DNA from: Shewanella decolorationis S12
Lineage (GTDB): Bacteria; Pseudomonadota; Gammaproteobacteria; Enterobacterales; Shewanellaceae
Direction: 5' to 3'
DNA: 64,000 bases
Assembly (NCBI RefSeq): GCF_000485795.1
Contig: NZ_AXZL01000070.1
Coordinates: 37,411-101,410 of the forward strand
Part shown: piece after piece, positions 30,024 through 39,472 of the stretch
Numbering within the stretch: position 1 is the first letter of the stretch
Layout: each line of letters begins with the position of its first letter
The notes under the pieces: generated by a model
Told to the model about the DNA's origin: nothing
Databases searched by the model: none
What the model saw: only the letters and a program-made list of their open reading frames with translations
Translations under genes and position numbers: made by a program

Positions 30024-31154
30024 ATGAAGATTGTTGTCGATGAAAATATGCCCTATGTCGAACCCTTATTTGGGGCGTTAGGCGAGATAATTCCAGTTAA
30101 TGGCCGCACATTAACGCCTGAGCAGGTGCAAGATGCCGATGTGCTGCTGGTGCGCTCAGTCACCCGAGTCAATGCCGCACTGTTAGATGCCAATCCAAAA
30201 CTTAAGTTTGTCGGCAGCGCCACCATAGGGACGGACCATGTGGATCTGGCCTACCTTGCTGGGCGTGGTATTCCCTTTTCGAATGCGCCCGGCTGTAATG
30301 CGACCGCAGTCGGGGAGTTTGCCTTTATTGCGATGTTAGAACTGGCGGCGCGGTTTAACTCGCCGCTCAAGGGCAAAGTCGTGGGGATTGTCGGCGCGGG
30401 CAATACTGGTAGCGCGACGGCCAAATGCCTCGAAGCCTACGGCATTAAGGTATTACTCAATGATCCCATCAAAGCAGCAGAGGGCGATCCCCGTCATTTT
30501 GTGAGCCTTGAGACCCTATTACACCAAGCGGATATCATCAGCTTACATGTGCCCATCACTCGCACTGGCGAGCATAAGACGCTGCATTTATTCGATGAAG
30601 CGCGCCTGATGAGTCTTAAACCCAATACCTGGCTTGTGAACTGTTGCCGTGGTGATGTGATTGATAATCAAGCCTTAATTAAGGTTAAGCAGCAAAGGGA
30701 TGACCTTAAATTGGTGCTGGATGTATGGGAAGGGGAGCCAAATCCCATGCCGGAGCTGGTGCCTTTTGCTGAGTTTGCGACTCCGCATATCGCCGGTTAC
30801 AGCTTAGAAGGTAAGGCCCGAGGCACTTTTATGCTGTACCAAAAGTTGTGTGAGTTGCTAGCTATTCCTGCCACTAAACATTTATCCGAGCTCTTGCCTC
30901 CATTTCATTTTAAGGCGGTTGAACTCGAACAAGCCCCCGATGAAAAAGCCTTATTACAGCTCGCTAGATTCGTCTACGACCTGCGTGATGACGATGCCGT
31001 ATTCCGAAATGGCTTTGTAAAGGAGAATGGCTTCGACACTATGAGAAAAAATCACAAACATAGACGCGAATTTAGTGCATTGGCGCTGGCTTATCACGGC
31101 CAATCTGAGGTAGATTGGTTGTCCAATTTAGGTTTTTCAGGAGTCGGTCGGTAA
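30024..31154 (+). CDS. pdxB: Erythronate-4-phosphate dehydrogenase PdxB
   Basis: This 376-aa D-2-hydroxyacid dehydrogenase oxidises 4-phosphoerythronate in pyridoxal phosphate synthesis. It shows the NAD-binding [10 protein letters not shown] (121-130), [10 protein letters not shown] with the substrate Arg, and [16 protein letters not shown] with the catalytic His. The C-terminal dimerisation extension specific to PdxB is present. Start ATG preceded by AGAAAGG. The following gene begins 2 bases after its stop, as expected for the pdxB-usg/asd pair. Confidence 0.95.
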   Translation: MKIVVDENMPYVEPLFGALGEIIPVNGRTLTPEQVQDADVLLVRSVTRVNAALLDANPKLKFVGSATIGTDHVDLAYLAGRGIPFSNAPGCNATAVGEFAFIAMLELAARFNSPLKGKVVGIVGAGNTGSATAKCLEAYGIKVLLNDPIKAAEGDPRHFVSLETLLHQADIISLHVPITRTGEHKTLHLFDEARLMSLKPNTWLVNCCRGDVIDNQALIKVKQQRDDLKLVLDVWEGEPNPMPELVPFAEFATPHIAGYSLEGKARGTFMLYQKLCELLAIPATKHLSELLPPFHFKAVELEQAPDEKALLQLARFVYDLRDDDAVFRNGFVKENGFDTMRKNHKHRREFSALALAYHGQSEVDWLSNLGFSGVGR

Positions 31155-31156
31155 TT

Positions 31157-32173
31157 ATGTCGCAGGAATTTAATGTTGTCGTTTTAGGTGCATCGGGTGC
31201 AGTGGGTCAAACAATGATTGAGATCCTCGAAGAGCGTAACTTCCCGGTTGCGAACTTATATCCTTTAGCCAGTAGCCGTAGCGCCGGTGAAACGGTCAGC
31301 TTCCATGGCAAACAAGTTACCATTTTGGACGTCGAAACCTTTGATTGGAGTCAAGCGCAGTTAGGCTTCTTCTCGGCTGGTGGTGATGTCTCGGCCAAGT
31401 GGGCGCCTATTGCCGCTGAAGCGGGTTGTGTGGTGATCGATAACACCTCTCACTTCCGCTATGACATTGATATTCCGCTGGTTGTGCCTGAGGTTAACCC
31501 CCATGCTATTGCTGATTTCCGCAACCGCAATATTATTGCCAACCCGAACTGCTCGACCATCCAAATGCTGGTAGCACTAAAACCGATTTACGACACTTAC
31601 GGTATCAGCCGTATCAACGTCGCGACCTATCAGTCTGTTTCTGGCACAGGTAAAAAGGCGATTGAAGAACTGGCAAAACAATGCACTAAGTTGCTGCAAG
31701 GTCTGCCTGCTGACGCTGAAGTTTATCCAAAGCAAATCGCGTTTAACGTATTGCCGCAAATCGATAAATTTATGGATAACGGCTACACCAAAGAAGAAAT
31801 GAAAATGGTCTGGGAAACCCAGAAGATTTTCGGTGATGACGAGATCCTCGTCAACGCAACGGCCGTGCGTGTACCAGTCTTCTATGGTCACTCTGAAGCC
31901 GTACATATCGAGACGCGTCAAGTCGCCGATGCAGAAGATATTAAAGCTTTACTGCGTGATGCCGAAGGAGTGGTATTGTTCGAATCCGACGACGAGTATC
32001 CAACGGCTGTGACCCATGCAGCGGGTACCGATCCTGTTTATGTGGGCCGTGTGCGTAAGGATATTTCCCATTCTCACGGTATTAACCTTTGGGTGGTATC
32101 GGACAATATCCGTAAAGGCGCAGCCTTAAACAGTGTGCAAATTGCCGAGATTTTAGTGAGAGACTATTACTAA
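31157..32173 (+). CDS. asd: Aspartate-semialdehyde dehydrogenase
   Basis: This 338-aa enzyme reduces aspartyl phosphate to aspartate semialdehyde (Lys/Met/Thr/diaminopimelate branch). It has the NADP loop LGASGAVGQTM (10-20), catalytic Cys132 in NPNCSTIQ, the Gln in YQSVSGTGKKA, and RVPVFYGHSE with the catalytic His. It occupies the position of E. coli usg but retains the full active site, so it should be enzymatically active. An upstream in-frame start exists inside pdxB; I chose the ATG at 31157 because it matches the family start and has AGGAG nearby. Confidence 0.93.
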   Translation: MSQEFNVVVLGASGAVGQTMIEILEERNFPVANLYPLASSRSAGETVSFHGKQVTILDVETFDWSQAQLGFFSAGGDVSAKWAPIAAEAGCVVIDNTSHFRYDIDIPLVVPEVNPHAIADFRNRNIIANPNCSTIQMLVALKPIYDTYGISRINVATYQSVSGTGKKAIEELAKQCTKLLQGLPADAEVYPKQIAFNVLPQIDKFMDNGYTKEEMKMVWETQKIFGDDEILVNATAVRVPVFYGHSEAVHIETRQVADAEDIKALLRDAEGVVLFESDDEYPTAVTHAAGTDPVYVGRVRKDISHSHGINLWVVSDNIRKGAALNSVQIAEILVRDYY

Positions 32174-32200
32174 CTCTTAAGTGGCGATTGATGCTCAGTG

Positions 32201-32229
32201 AAAAAGCCTGCTGCCAGCAGGCTTTTTTT
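32201..32229 (+). terminator. Terminator after asd
   Basis: AAAAAGCCTGCTG and CAGCAGGCTTTTT form a strong stem followed by T-run, 28 bases after the asd stop. Confidence 0.88.
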
Positions 32230-32352
32230 GTTTTACAATTGTGAACAGTAGCAGGGCTGGGATTTCTAGTTTATAGTAATCTCAATAAATACAATTGCCT
32301 AAAGCCTGTTATCAGCGAGATAACTTAAATAGCGCTTCAAAGGGAAGGATTG

Positions 32353-35300
32353 ATGAAATTTCGCACTTCGTATCTTGTGGGCCTGATGGCCACCGTTTTA
32401 GCTGTTTCTTCCACGACCTCTTTTATTGATCCTGCGATAGCTGCTGATACTCCCAAAATAAAACCTTTAAAAATCATGGGTCCAGACGGACAGATCCGTC
32501 AGGTCAATCATCAATATGGGCCAACGACCTCTAAGGACACCTTCTGGAGCATTGCGCAAAAAGTCCGTCCCGATGCCAGTGTCAGTGTTTATCAAGTGAT
32601 GGCCGCAGTATTTGATGCTAACCCCCATGCGTTTAACTCCGACAGTTATAACAGCCTAGAACGTGGCATGATTTTGCTGATCCCTTCGAAAGAAGTGATG
32701 CTCGCCATTCCTAATAGTCTGGCCATTGCCCGCGCCGAACGCAGCGATAAGCAGGCTCGTACTGCGGCTAAAGCCGCACCTAAGCCTGAAACCAAACCAG
32801 CAACGAAGCCTGCACCGGCTCAGGTTGCTGTACAGCCTAAGGTTGAAACACCTAAGGCAGAGGTGAAACCCGAGGCGGCGAAAACTGAGGTTGCTAAAAC
32901 CGAAGCAGCGCCAACGCCAACCGCGCCTAAGATGGTGAGCTCGGATATCAATGCGCGTCTTGAAGCGGCGGAGAGCAAGAATTTATCCCTCACTGACGAG
33001 TTAGCCAGAGCGCAAGATCAACTCGCGGTGAGAAATACCGATGTTGAGACGCTCAAAGCTAAGATCGAAGAATTAAATCAACAGATTGCGGTATTAGAAG
33101 AAACCCTGCAGGCCAGCAAGAAGCAAAACCTTGCCCTTAAAGCCGAGGTCGAGGCTGCACAAACGCCAGAAGCAGCTACGACTGATGAGCCTGCCATGCC
33201 AGCAGAGCCTGATGATCTATGGCGTAATTTGATGAGTAATCCGCTGCTCCTCGTTGCGGCGGCGGTGATCCCTGCATTATTGCTACTTATCCTCGTCTTC
33301 TGGCTATTACGCCGTAAACGCAATAAAGAGCGTCGCGAGTTAGAAGTGCAGCAAGCTGCTATGGTGGCTGCGGGTGCGGCTGGCGTAGCGGGGGCATCCG
33401 TACTGGCGATGGATGATGACGATTTAGGCGACATGGCTGTGCATTTAGATGGCGAACATGCCGATTCTATTGACAGCTTACTCGATGTCGGCAGTGTTGA
33501 TCTGCAACCCGAGCAGGAAATGACTGATAGCCATGAGCAGATGGATATTGCCTCTGAAATGTTTATCGACCCTGGTATCAGTGATGAGCCAGAGCCTAAG
33601 TTTGAAGAGGAAGAAGGCCAATCATTAGATGATCTCTGGGCTGAGGCTATGGGAGATCAGGAAGAGGCTGTCGCCGAAGAAAAACCTAAATCTGGCAATA
33701 TCTTAGAGGAAGAAGATCTTGATGCCTTGTTGGCTGGACTAGGGACAGAAGAGGCGAGTGATACTGCTCAACAAAATACGGAATCGTCACTTGATGAATT
33801 AGCTGGGTTTGACATGCCTGCTGAGCAAGAGGCCGATGCAACAGCTATTGATGACGATATCACAGCAGCAATAGCCGCTGAGTTAGATTCTGAGCTTGAA
33901 AATAATGAGCTTGCTGCAGATGCAGATATTGATGCCTTGCTTGCTGACTTTAATCAACCTGACGCCAGTACTGCGATTTCGTCAGAGATTGATGACGATC
34001 TGGATGCTTTGTTAGCCGAAAGCAAAATTGACGAAAACCAAGAGCCTGATCTTGGCGATGCGATTGCCGCTGAATTAGATGGTGATTTAGCCGAGTTGGG
34101 GGTTGAGCAAACCGATGATATCGATGCCTTATTAGCGGACTTTGATAAACCTGCGCCAGCTGCTCCCGATTTGAGTGATGAAATCGCAGCAGAATTAGAT
34201 GCGGATTTGAATGAGATAGGTATAAGCGATTCAGATGATGATATCGATACATTACTTGCGGGATTAGATGCACCAGTTGACCATGATCCGGAGATTGCCG
34301 CAGCTATTGCCGCTGAACTTGAGGATGAACTCAACACCGAGTCAGCGAGCGATGATGATTTGGGCCAGTTATTAGCTGGTTTTAATACTCAAGAAGTCTT
34401 TGACGAAGACACCATTGCGGAGCAAGTATCGTCTGACAATGATGAGATTGCTGCAGAGCTTGAGTCAGCTTTGCCAGAAGATTTATCTAATGCGCAGGAT
34501 GATCTCGACTCACTCTTAGCCGAGTTTGATGTGCCAGAACAAGGCGAAGCTGATGCTGATGACTTTAACTTCGACATAGAAACTACTCACACAGAACCAG
34601 AAGCCAAAGTTGAGGAAGAAGATTTACTCAAGGGGATTGGTGCCTCCCATGCCATTGATGGCACGGATGACACCTTCGAGCTAAACGAAGAGATTGCGGC
34701 AAACCTAGACAGCGCCGATGAGGCTGCAACTGAACCTCTGTTTACAGGTTTTGATGCCGATACCGATGATATCGCGCCCGCCCTTGCTGGTGCCGCCGTC
34801 GCGTCAGCCGCAGCTGCAAAAGCTAAAGATAAAGAGTCCTCTTTCTTTAATGACCTAAAGGCCAATAAGAGTAAGGATCCCCATGTGCTTGATTGGGATA
34901 CCGAACTGAATTTTGCGCCTACGCCTAAGGCGGAAACGCCAGTCAAACCGGAAACAGATTTGCCCTTAGATCCTGTACCTGTGCAGGGCACTATACGTCA
35001 ACCGCTGGAATTTGCGCCAGATGCGAAACCAGAGGTTGATGCCAAAAATACGGCTGAGAGCACTGAGTTTAACCTCGACGATGAGCTGGATTTAGGCCGC
35101 GAGTTTGATTTAAAAGACGACACCGATGACGTCGATTTAAGCGATGACAGCGTACTTGCCGCCTTTAGCACCAATACCGAACTCGAAGAGGAAGAGGTAT
35201 TAACCCCTGAGGATAGCTTTGCCCTCGATGACGAACACACGCTGACCGTCGATGAGGCCCTAGCCGCCCTCGATGCGCAGGAATCTCGTCAGTCGAAGAA

Positions 35301-35637
35301 GTTTGTTCCAGAGCATGATTTAACCAACTTCCAAAATGAGCATGGCTATATCGATATCGAAAAACTGCTTAACGATGCCGAGCAGGACAACACAGAGACA
35401 GATCTCTATCCTGAAATGGATGTTGAGATGAGCGATGTCGGCGCGCTGATTGGCGATGCCGCCATGATCGACGTGGACGACGAGGAAAACTCAGTCAATG
35501 CCAAGCTCGATTTAGCCCGTGCCTACATCGAAATCGATGACAGCGACAGTGCCAAAGCATTGCTACGGGAAGTCCAAATCGACGGTAATGAGCGTCAGCA
35601 AGAAGAAGCGGCCCGTTTACTTAAAGAGATGGGCTAA
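32353..35637 (+). CDS. hubP: Polar organiser FimV/HubP
   Basis: This 1094-aa protein has an N-terminal signal peptide (to about residue 32) and a periplasmic LysM-like domain (about 60-118) that binds peptidoglycan. A Pro/Ala/Lys-rich linker and coiled coil (about 200-265) follow, then a transmembrane helix (NPLLLVAAAVIPALLLLILVF, about 297-318). A long, very acidic cytoplasmic region (about 350-1000) has repeated modules of the DALLAxFD and EIAAELDxDL type. A FimV C-terminal helical domain (about 1050-1094) closes the protein. HubP/FimV proteins anchor chemotaxis, flagellar and chromosome-partition proteins at the pole. Here it sits between asd and truA. Start ATG at 32353 with AAGGA upstream. 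Confidence 0.93.
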   Translation: MKFRTSYLVGLMATVLAVSSTTSFIDPAIAADTPKIKPLKIMGPDGQIRQVNHQYGPTTSKDTFWSIAQKVRPDASVSVYQVMAAVFDANPHAFNSDSYNSLERGMILLIPSKEVMLAIPNSLAIARAERSDKQARTAAKAAPKPETKPATKPAPAQVAVQPKVETPKAEVKPEAAKTEVAKTEAAPTPTAPKMVSSDINARLEAAESKNLSLTDELARAQDQLAVRNTDVETLKAKIEELNQQIAVLEETLQASKKQNLALKAEVEAAQTPEAATTDEPAMPAEPDDLWRNLMSNPLLLVAAAVIPALLLLILVFWLLRRKRNKERRELEVQQAAMVAAGAAGVAGASVLAMDDDDLGDMAVHLDGEHADSIDSLLDVGSVDLQPEQEMTDSHEQMDIASEMFIDPGISDEPEPKFEEEEGQSLDDLWAEAMGDQEEAVAEEKPKSGNILEEEDLDALLAGLGTEEASDTAQQNTESSLDELAGFDMPAEQEADATAIDDDITAAIAAELDSELENNELAADADIDALLADFNQPDASTAISSEIDDDLDALLAESKIDENQEPDLGDAIAAELDGDLAELGVEQTDDIDALLADFDKPAPAAPDLSDEIAAELDADLNEIGISDSDDDIDTLLAGLDAPVDHDPEIAAAIAAELEDELNTESASDDDLGQLLAGFNTQEVFDEDTIAEQVSSDNDEIAAELESALPEDLSNAQDDLDSLLAEFDVPEQGEADADDFNFDIETTHTEPEAKVEEEDLLKGIGASHAIDGTDDTFELNEEIAANLDSADEAATEPLFTGFDADTDDIAPALAGAAVASAAAAKAKDKESSFFNDLKANKSKDPHVLDWDTELNFAPTPKAETPVKPETDLPLDPVPVQGTIRQPLEFAPDAKPEVDAKNTAESTEFNLDDELDLGREFDLKDDTDDVDLSDDSVLAAFSTNTELEEEEVLTPEDSFALDDEHTLTVDEALAALDAQESRQSKKFVPEHDLTNFQNEHGYIDIEKLLNDAEQDNTETDLYPEMDVEMSDVGALIGDAAMIDVDDEENSVNAKLDLARAYIEIDDSDSAKALLREVQIDGNERQQEEAARLLKEMG

Positions 35638-35663
35638 TCCTTAAGGGGCTTGATTTCACACTA

Positions 35664-35689
35664 ACGGCGCGCAGAGCGCCGTTTTTTTT
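35664..35689 (+). terminator. Terminator after hubP
   Basis: ACGGCGC-GCAGA-GCGCCGT hairpin followed by a T-run, 27 bases downstream of the hubP stop. Confidence 0.85.
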
Positions 35690-35740
35690 ATGGGCTGCTG
35701 TGATAAAATGCGCCGCTAAATTAACTGTGAGGATGTGTGG

Positions 35741-36526
35741 ATGCGGATTGCATTAGGTATTGAATATGACGGAAGTGGTTATTTCGGTTGGCAGCGTCAG
35801 GCCGAAGTCGATTCAGTACAAGGGCAATTAGAACAAGCCTTATCAAAGGTGGCGAACGAACCCATTAGTTTGTTTTGTGCCGGAAGAACCGATGCCGGCG
35901 TTCATGCAACGGGGCAGGTGGTGCATTTCGAGACTAATGCCATACGTAACGAAGGCGCGTGGACCTTAGGGGTGAATGCCAATTTGCCCGATAATATCGC
36001 CGTTCGTTGGGCAAAAGAGGTGGATGAAAGTTTCCACGCCCGCTTTTCGGCCACGGCCAGACGTTACCGCTATGTGATTTACAATCATAATTTCCGCCCC
36101 GGGATCCTGCGTCACGGTGTGAGCCATTACCACGGTGATATCGACGCTGATAAAATGCATGTTGCGGCGCAGGCGCTGCTGGGGGAGCAGGACTTTACCA
36201 GTTTTCGCGCTATTCAATGTCAATCGAAAACCCCATTTCGCAATGTGCACAGCGTTAAAGTGACGCGTCAAGGCATGTATGTGATTGTCGATATTTCTGC
36301 TAACGCCTTCTTGCACCATATGGTGCGTAACATTGTCGGCTCCCTGCTGGAAATCGGTCTAGGCAATCAGCCTCTGACCTGGATGGCGGATTTACTGGCC
36401 CTTAAAGATCGAAATCAAGCAGCGGCCACCGCCAAACCTAATGGACTCTATTTAGTCGATGTGACATATCCCGAGCAGTATCAACTGCCTAAGTTGGCTT
36501 TAGGGCCATTGTTTATGCTGGATTAA
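35741..36526 (+). CDS. truA: tRNA pseudouridine synthase A
   Basis: This 261-aa pseudouridine synthase isomerises uridines 38-40 in the anticodon stem-loop. The catalytic Asp is in [15 protein letters not shown], and [11 protein letters not shown] is the second signature. The ATG at 35741 gives [11 protein letters not shown], the family start, with GAGG 8 bases upstream. A GTG two codons earlier is possible. It leads the truA-folC-dedD-cvpA-purF series. Confidence 0.96.
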   Translation: MRIALGIEYDGSGYFGWQRQAEVDSVQGQLEQALSKVANEPISLFCAGRTDAGVHATGQVVHFETNAIRNEGAWTLGVNANLPDNIAVRWAKEVDESFHARFSATARRYRYVIYNHNFRPGILRHGVSHYHGDIDADKMHVAAQALLGEQDFTSFRAIQCQSKTPFRNVHSVKVTRQGMYVIVDISANAFLHHMVRNIVGSLLEIGLGNQPLTWMADLLALKDRNQAAATAKPNGLYLVDVTYPEQYQLPKLALGPLFMLD

Positions 36527-36577
36527 TCGCTGCTTTGCCCGTTAAGTGAAGCGCGTATCGAAGGAAGGAAAGAACAG

Positions 36578-37876
36578 ATGACCACAGTCCCGAGTGAACA
36601 GACATCTTTAACTGTGCCGAGTGCGAATGCGCCACTGGCACAATGGCTAGATTATTTATTATCGATTCACCCAACCGAAATCGATATGGGATTAACCCGG
36701 GTTTCAAAGGTTGCAGCGCGCCTGCATTTATTGGATCTCGGGCCTAGCAAAGTGGTCACTGTAGGAGGCACCAATGGCAAAGGCACCACCTGCGCCATGC
36801 TCGAGAACATCCTGCGTTTATCTGGGCTGACGGTGGGCGTCTACAGCTCGCCCCATATGCTCAAATACAACGAAAGGGTGCGCATCAACGGTCAAGATGC
36901 CAGCGATGAAGCCTTTGTTGCGGCCTTTGAACAGATTGAGGCGGCGCGCGGCGAGATTTCGCTGACCTTCTTCGAATATGCCACTTTAGCAGGCTTAATC
37001 CTGTTTAAAGCGGCCAAGTTGGATGTGGTGATCTTAGAAGTCGGTCTTGGCGGCCGTTTGGATGCCACCAACATGATTGATGCCGATATCAGCGTGGTGA
37101 CGTCCGTCGATTTAGATCACGAGGCCTATTTGGGCAATACCCGCGAATTGGTCGGCCGTGAAAAGGCAGGCATTTTTCGCCAAGGTCGCCCAGCGATTGT
37201 CGGCGAGCCGAACTTACCCCATACGGTCAATGATGTCGCCCAAGATGTTGGCGCCAAGCTCTATCGTGTGGGCGAGGAGTTTAGTTACCAGCAAGATGGC
37301 CAGACGTGGGATTACCAAGGCCAAGTATTTAGCCTTAAGCAGCTGAGTTTGCCGACACTGCCATTACCAAACGCCGCGACTGTGATTGCGATTGTTGAGC
37401 ATGGCTGGCCGCATATTACCGCCGATATCATTGCCAAAGGCATCAGCAGCGCGCGCTTAACCGGGCGTTTAGAGCAAGTTAACGAGCAGCCGCTGATTTT
37501 ACTCGATGTGGCGCACAATCCCCATGCGGCGCGCTTTTTAGTCAAGCAGCTCACGCCTATGGTGACGGGGAAGCGAGTGTTTGCCCTGTGTGGCATGCTA
37601 AAGGATAAGGACATTGCAGGCGTATTGCCTGTGGTTTCGCCCTTAATCGATACTTGGTACTTAGTGAGTTTACAGGGGGAGCGCGGCGCAAATGCAAGCC
37701 TGCTGCGCCAAACCTTAGCGCAAGACACTAAGGCCCATGAGTTTGACGATATCGCCGCGGCATGGACGGCATTAAAAGCGCAAATTCAGCCCGATGATGT
37801 GGTAATTGTGTTTGGCTCCTTTTACACTGTGGCAGGTTTTAAGTCTCTCTTTAAGCAGGATAACCGTTTTGTCTAG
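36578..37876 (+). CDS. folC: Bifunctional folylpolyglutamate/dihydrofolate synthase FolC
   Basis: This 432-aa Mur-ligase-fold enzyme adds glutamate to dihydropteroate and to tetrahydrofolates. It shows the P-loop GGTNGKGTT (63-71), the central VTSVDLDHEAYLGNT segment, and the DVAHNPHAARF motif of the C-terminal domain. It follows truA by only 51 bases; in E. coli dedA and accD intervene. Its end overlaps the TTG start of the dedD-like gene. A strong AAGGAAGG site precedes the ATG. Confidence 0.95.
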   Translation: MTTVPSEQTSLTVPSANAPLAQWLDYLLSIHPTEIDMGLTRVSKVAARLHLLDLGPSKVVTVGGTNGKGTTCAMLENILRLSGLTVGVYSSPHMLKYNERVRINGQDASDEAFVAAFEQIEAARGEISLTFFEYATLAGLILFKAAKLDVVILEVGLGGRLDATNMIDADISVVTSVDLDHEAYLGNTRELVGREKAGIFRQGRPAIVGEPNLPHTVNDVAQDVGAKLYRVGEEFSYQQDGQTWDYQGQVFSLKQLSLPTLPLPNAATVIAIVEHGWPHITADIIAKGISSARLTGRLEQVNEQPLILLDVAHNPHAARFLVKQLTPMVTGKRVFALCGMLKDKDIAGVLPVVSPLIDTWYLVSLQGERGANASLLRQTLAQDTKAHEFDDIAAAWTALKAQIQPDDVVIVFGSFYTVAGFKSLFKQDNRFV

Positions 37877-38693
37877 CCAGTTTCATAATCGATTAGTCGG
37901 CACTGTGGTGCTGGTCGCCCTCGGGGTGATTTTTCTGCCGGATATTTTAGATGGCAAGAAGGATCGTCAAGAGGAACAATTTGCCGAAATTCCCCTGCGT
38001 CCTGCCGCGATAGCGCAGCAAAACGCCGATGATATGTTTGAGGTGTTGTCCACCCAAGATGTGGATGGCGAAGGTGCCTTACCCGAAGAGTCCTCTCCTA
38101 ACGATGAGGCGGCGTTAGCACAGGCGGTCAATACTGACGTCAAAGACACGTCTGCGGCAAAAGTCGAGCCTAAAGCGGAAGAGGTGAAGGAGACCGCCAA
38201 ACCACAGACGGCAAAAGCGGAAACCAAGCCTGAGGTGAAAGCGCCGGTGAAAACCGAGACCGCTAAGGCCGAACCGAAGAAAGAGACGCCAAAGCCGACT
38301 CCAACTAAAACTGAGACCAAAAAGCCAGAACCCAAGCCAACCGTAGTCGCGAAAACGGACAAACCTAAAGCCGAAACCGCGAAAACAGAATCTGCAAAAC
38401 CTGCCAAAGACGATGGCATTAAAGTGGTGAGCCGTGATTCATTAAAGCCAGGGCTTACGCTGCAACTAGGCGCATTTAGCAATGCCGCCAACGTAAAAGC
38501 GCTGGTGGCGCAGTTACGTAAAAGTGGTTACAAGGCGTACACAATTCCAGACACGCCTAAGGATGGCGTATTGACGAAAGTGTTTGTGGGGCCCGACGTT
38601 TCCGAAGCTAAGCTGAAGAAAATGCAGGAAGAAATTGAAACTCTAACTCGTTTGAAAGGCCGAATTGTGCCTTTTAATCCCTTGGAATCTTAA
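37869..38693 (+). CDS. dedD: SPOR-domain cell division protein DedD
   Basis: This 274-aa protein has one N-terminal membrane helix (LVGTVVLVALGVIFLPDIL), a long Lys/Glu/Pro/Ala-rich low-complexity periplasmic linker, and a C-terminal SPOR domain (about 195-272; LTLQLGAFSNAANVKALVAQL) that binds denuded septal peptidoglycan. The start is a TTG at 37869 overlapping the folC stop codon region, with CAGGA about 8 bases before. The open frame extends further upstream inside folC but lacks family resemblance there. Position between folC and cvpA is conserved. Confidence 0.92.
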   Translation: MSSQFHNRLVGTVVLVALGVIFLPDILDGKKDRQEEQFAEIPLRPAAIAQQNADDMFEVLSTQDVDGEGALPEESSPNDEAALAQAVNTDVKDTSAAKVEPKAEEVKETAKPQTAKAETKPEVKAPVKTETAKAEPKKETPKPTPTKTETKKPEPKPTVVAKTDKPKAETAKTESAKPAKDDGIKVVSRDSLKPGLTLQLGAFSNAANVKALVAQLRKSGYKAYTIPDTPKDGVLTKVFVGPDVSEAKLKKMQEEIETLTRLKGRIVPFNPLES

Positions 38694-38803
38694 TGCCATT
38701 CAGCAGGGGCTGAAATAATTTATTTACCTCGCTAGGGGTGAGAATCGTTTCAGTCTCTGGTAGAATCGCGCCGTCTTAAAGCCTATGCTGGAAAGCCATC
38801 TCA

Positions 38804-39292
38804 ATGGTTTGGATTGATTACGCTATCATCTTCGTTATCGGGTTATCGACTCTTATCAGTCTGATCCGCGGATTTGCCAAAGAAGCCATGTCGTTAGTGG
38901 TATGGTTCGCGGCTTTCTTTGTTGCCAGCCAATTTTATCAAGACCTCGCCGTTCATCTCACGCAAATGAACGATGAGGTGCTACGCAATGGGGTCTCCAT
39001 TGCTATTCTTTTTATCACCACCTTAATACTCGGCGCCCTTATTAATTACATCATTGGGCAATTAGTGGTTAAAACCGGATTATCTGGCACTGACAGACTC
39101 TTAGGTCTGTGTTTCGGTGCCATTAGGGGCGCACTGATCGTCAGTGCGCTGCTGTTTTTTATGGATGCTTTTACAGGCTCACCCAACACCCAATGGTGGA
39201 AGGACTCTGTACTAGTGCCCGAATTTGGCGTTGTGATCCAATGGTTCTTTCACTATTTGGAAAACACCTCCAGCTTTGTACCCAAACTATAA
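38804..39292 (+). CDS. cvpA: Colicin V production protein CvpA
   Basis: This 162-aa inner-membrane protein has four hydrophobic segments and the family pattern IDYAI near the start and LIRGFAKEA after helix 1. In E. coli it is needed for colicin V export and affects envelope homeostasis; the precise function is unclear. It precedes purF as in E. coli, but with a 180-base structured gap. Confidence 0.94.
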   Translation: MVWIDYAIIFVIGLSTLISLIRGFAKEAMSLVVWFAAFFVASQFYQDLAVHLTQMNDEVLRNGVSIAILFITTLILGALINYIIGQLVVKTGLSGTDRLLGLCFGAIRGALIVSALLFFMDAFTGSPNTQWWKDSVLVPEFGVVIQWFFHYLENTSSFVPKL

Positions 39293-39334
39293 AAAAGACA
39301 ATAAATTTATCCTAAGTGATGGAGGATAAGTAAG

Positions 39335-39367
39335 GTTGAGTCCGAAGCCTAAGGCCACGGACTCAAC
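39335..39367 (+). other. Stem-loop in the cvpA-purF leader
   Basis: GTTGAGTCCG (39335-39344) and CGGACTCAAC (39358-39367) are perfect 10-bp arms around a 13-base loop. The loop itself carries a short GCCT-AA-GGC element. About 8 bases later TGAAGCGCTTCA forms a 12-base palindrome. No T-run follows, so this is not a classic terminator. It lies 105 bases before purF and could be an mRNA element or operator. I cannot assign it to a known riboswitch class. Confidence 0.45.
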
Positions 39368-39472
39368 ACTGAGATGAAGCGCTTCAGTCGTATGGCTGGA
39401 GATTTACTTCGTCTTTTACTTATATTTCAACATGAAAGGGCATAGAACATCTTACAATGAGGAAGCTTACCC

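Noticed and set aside
33950..34337. Minus-strand frames inside hubP
   Set aside because: Shadows of the acidic repeat codons; the plus-strand protein is well supported.
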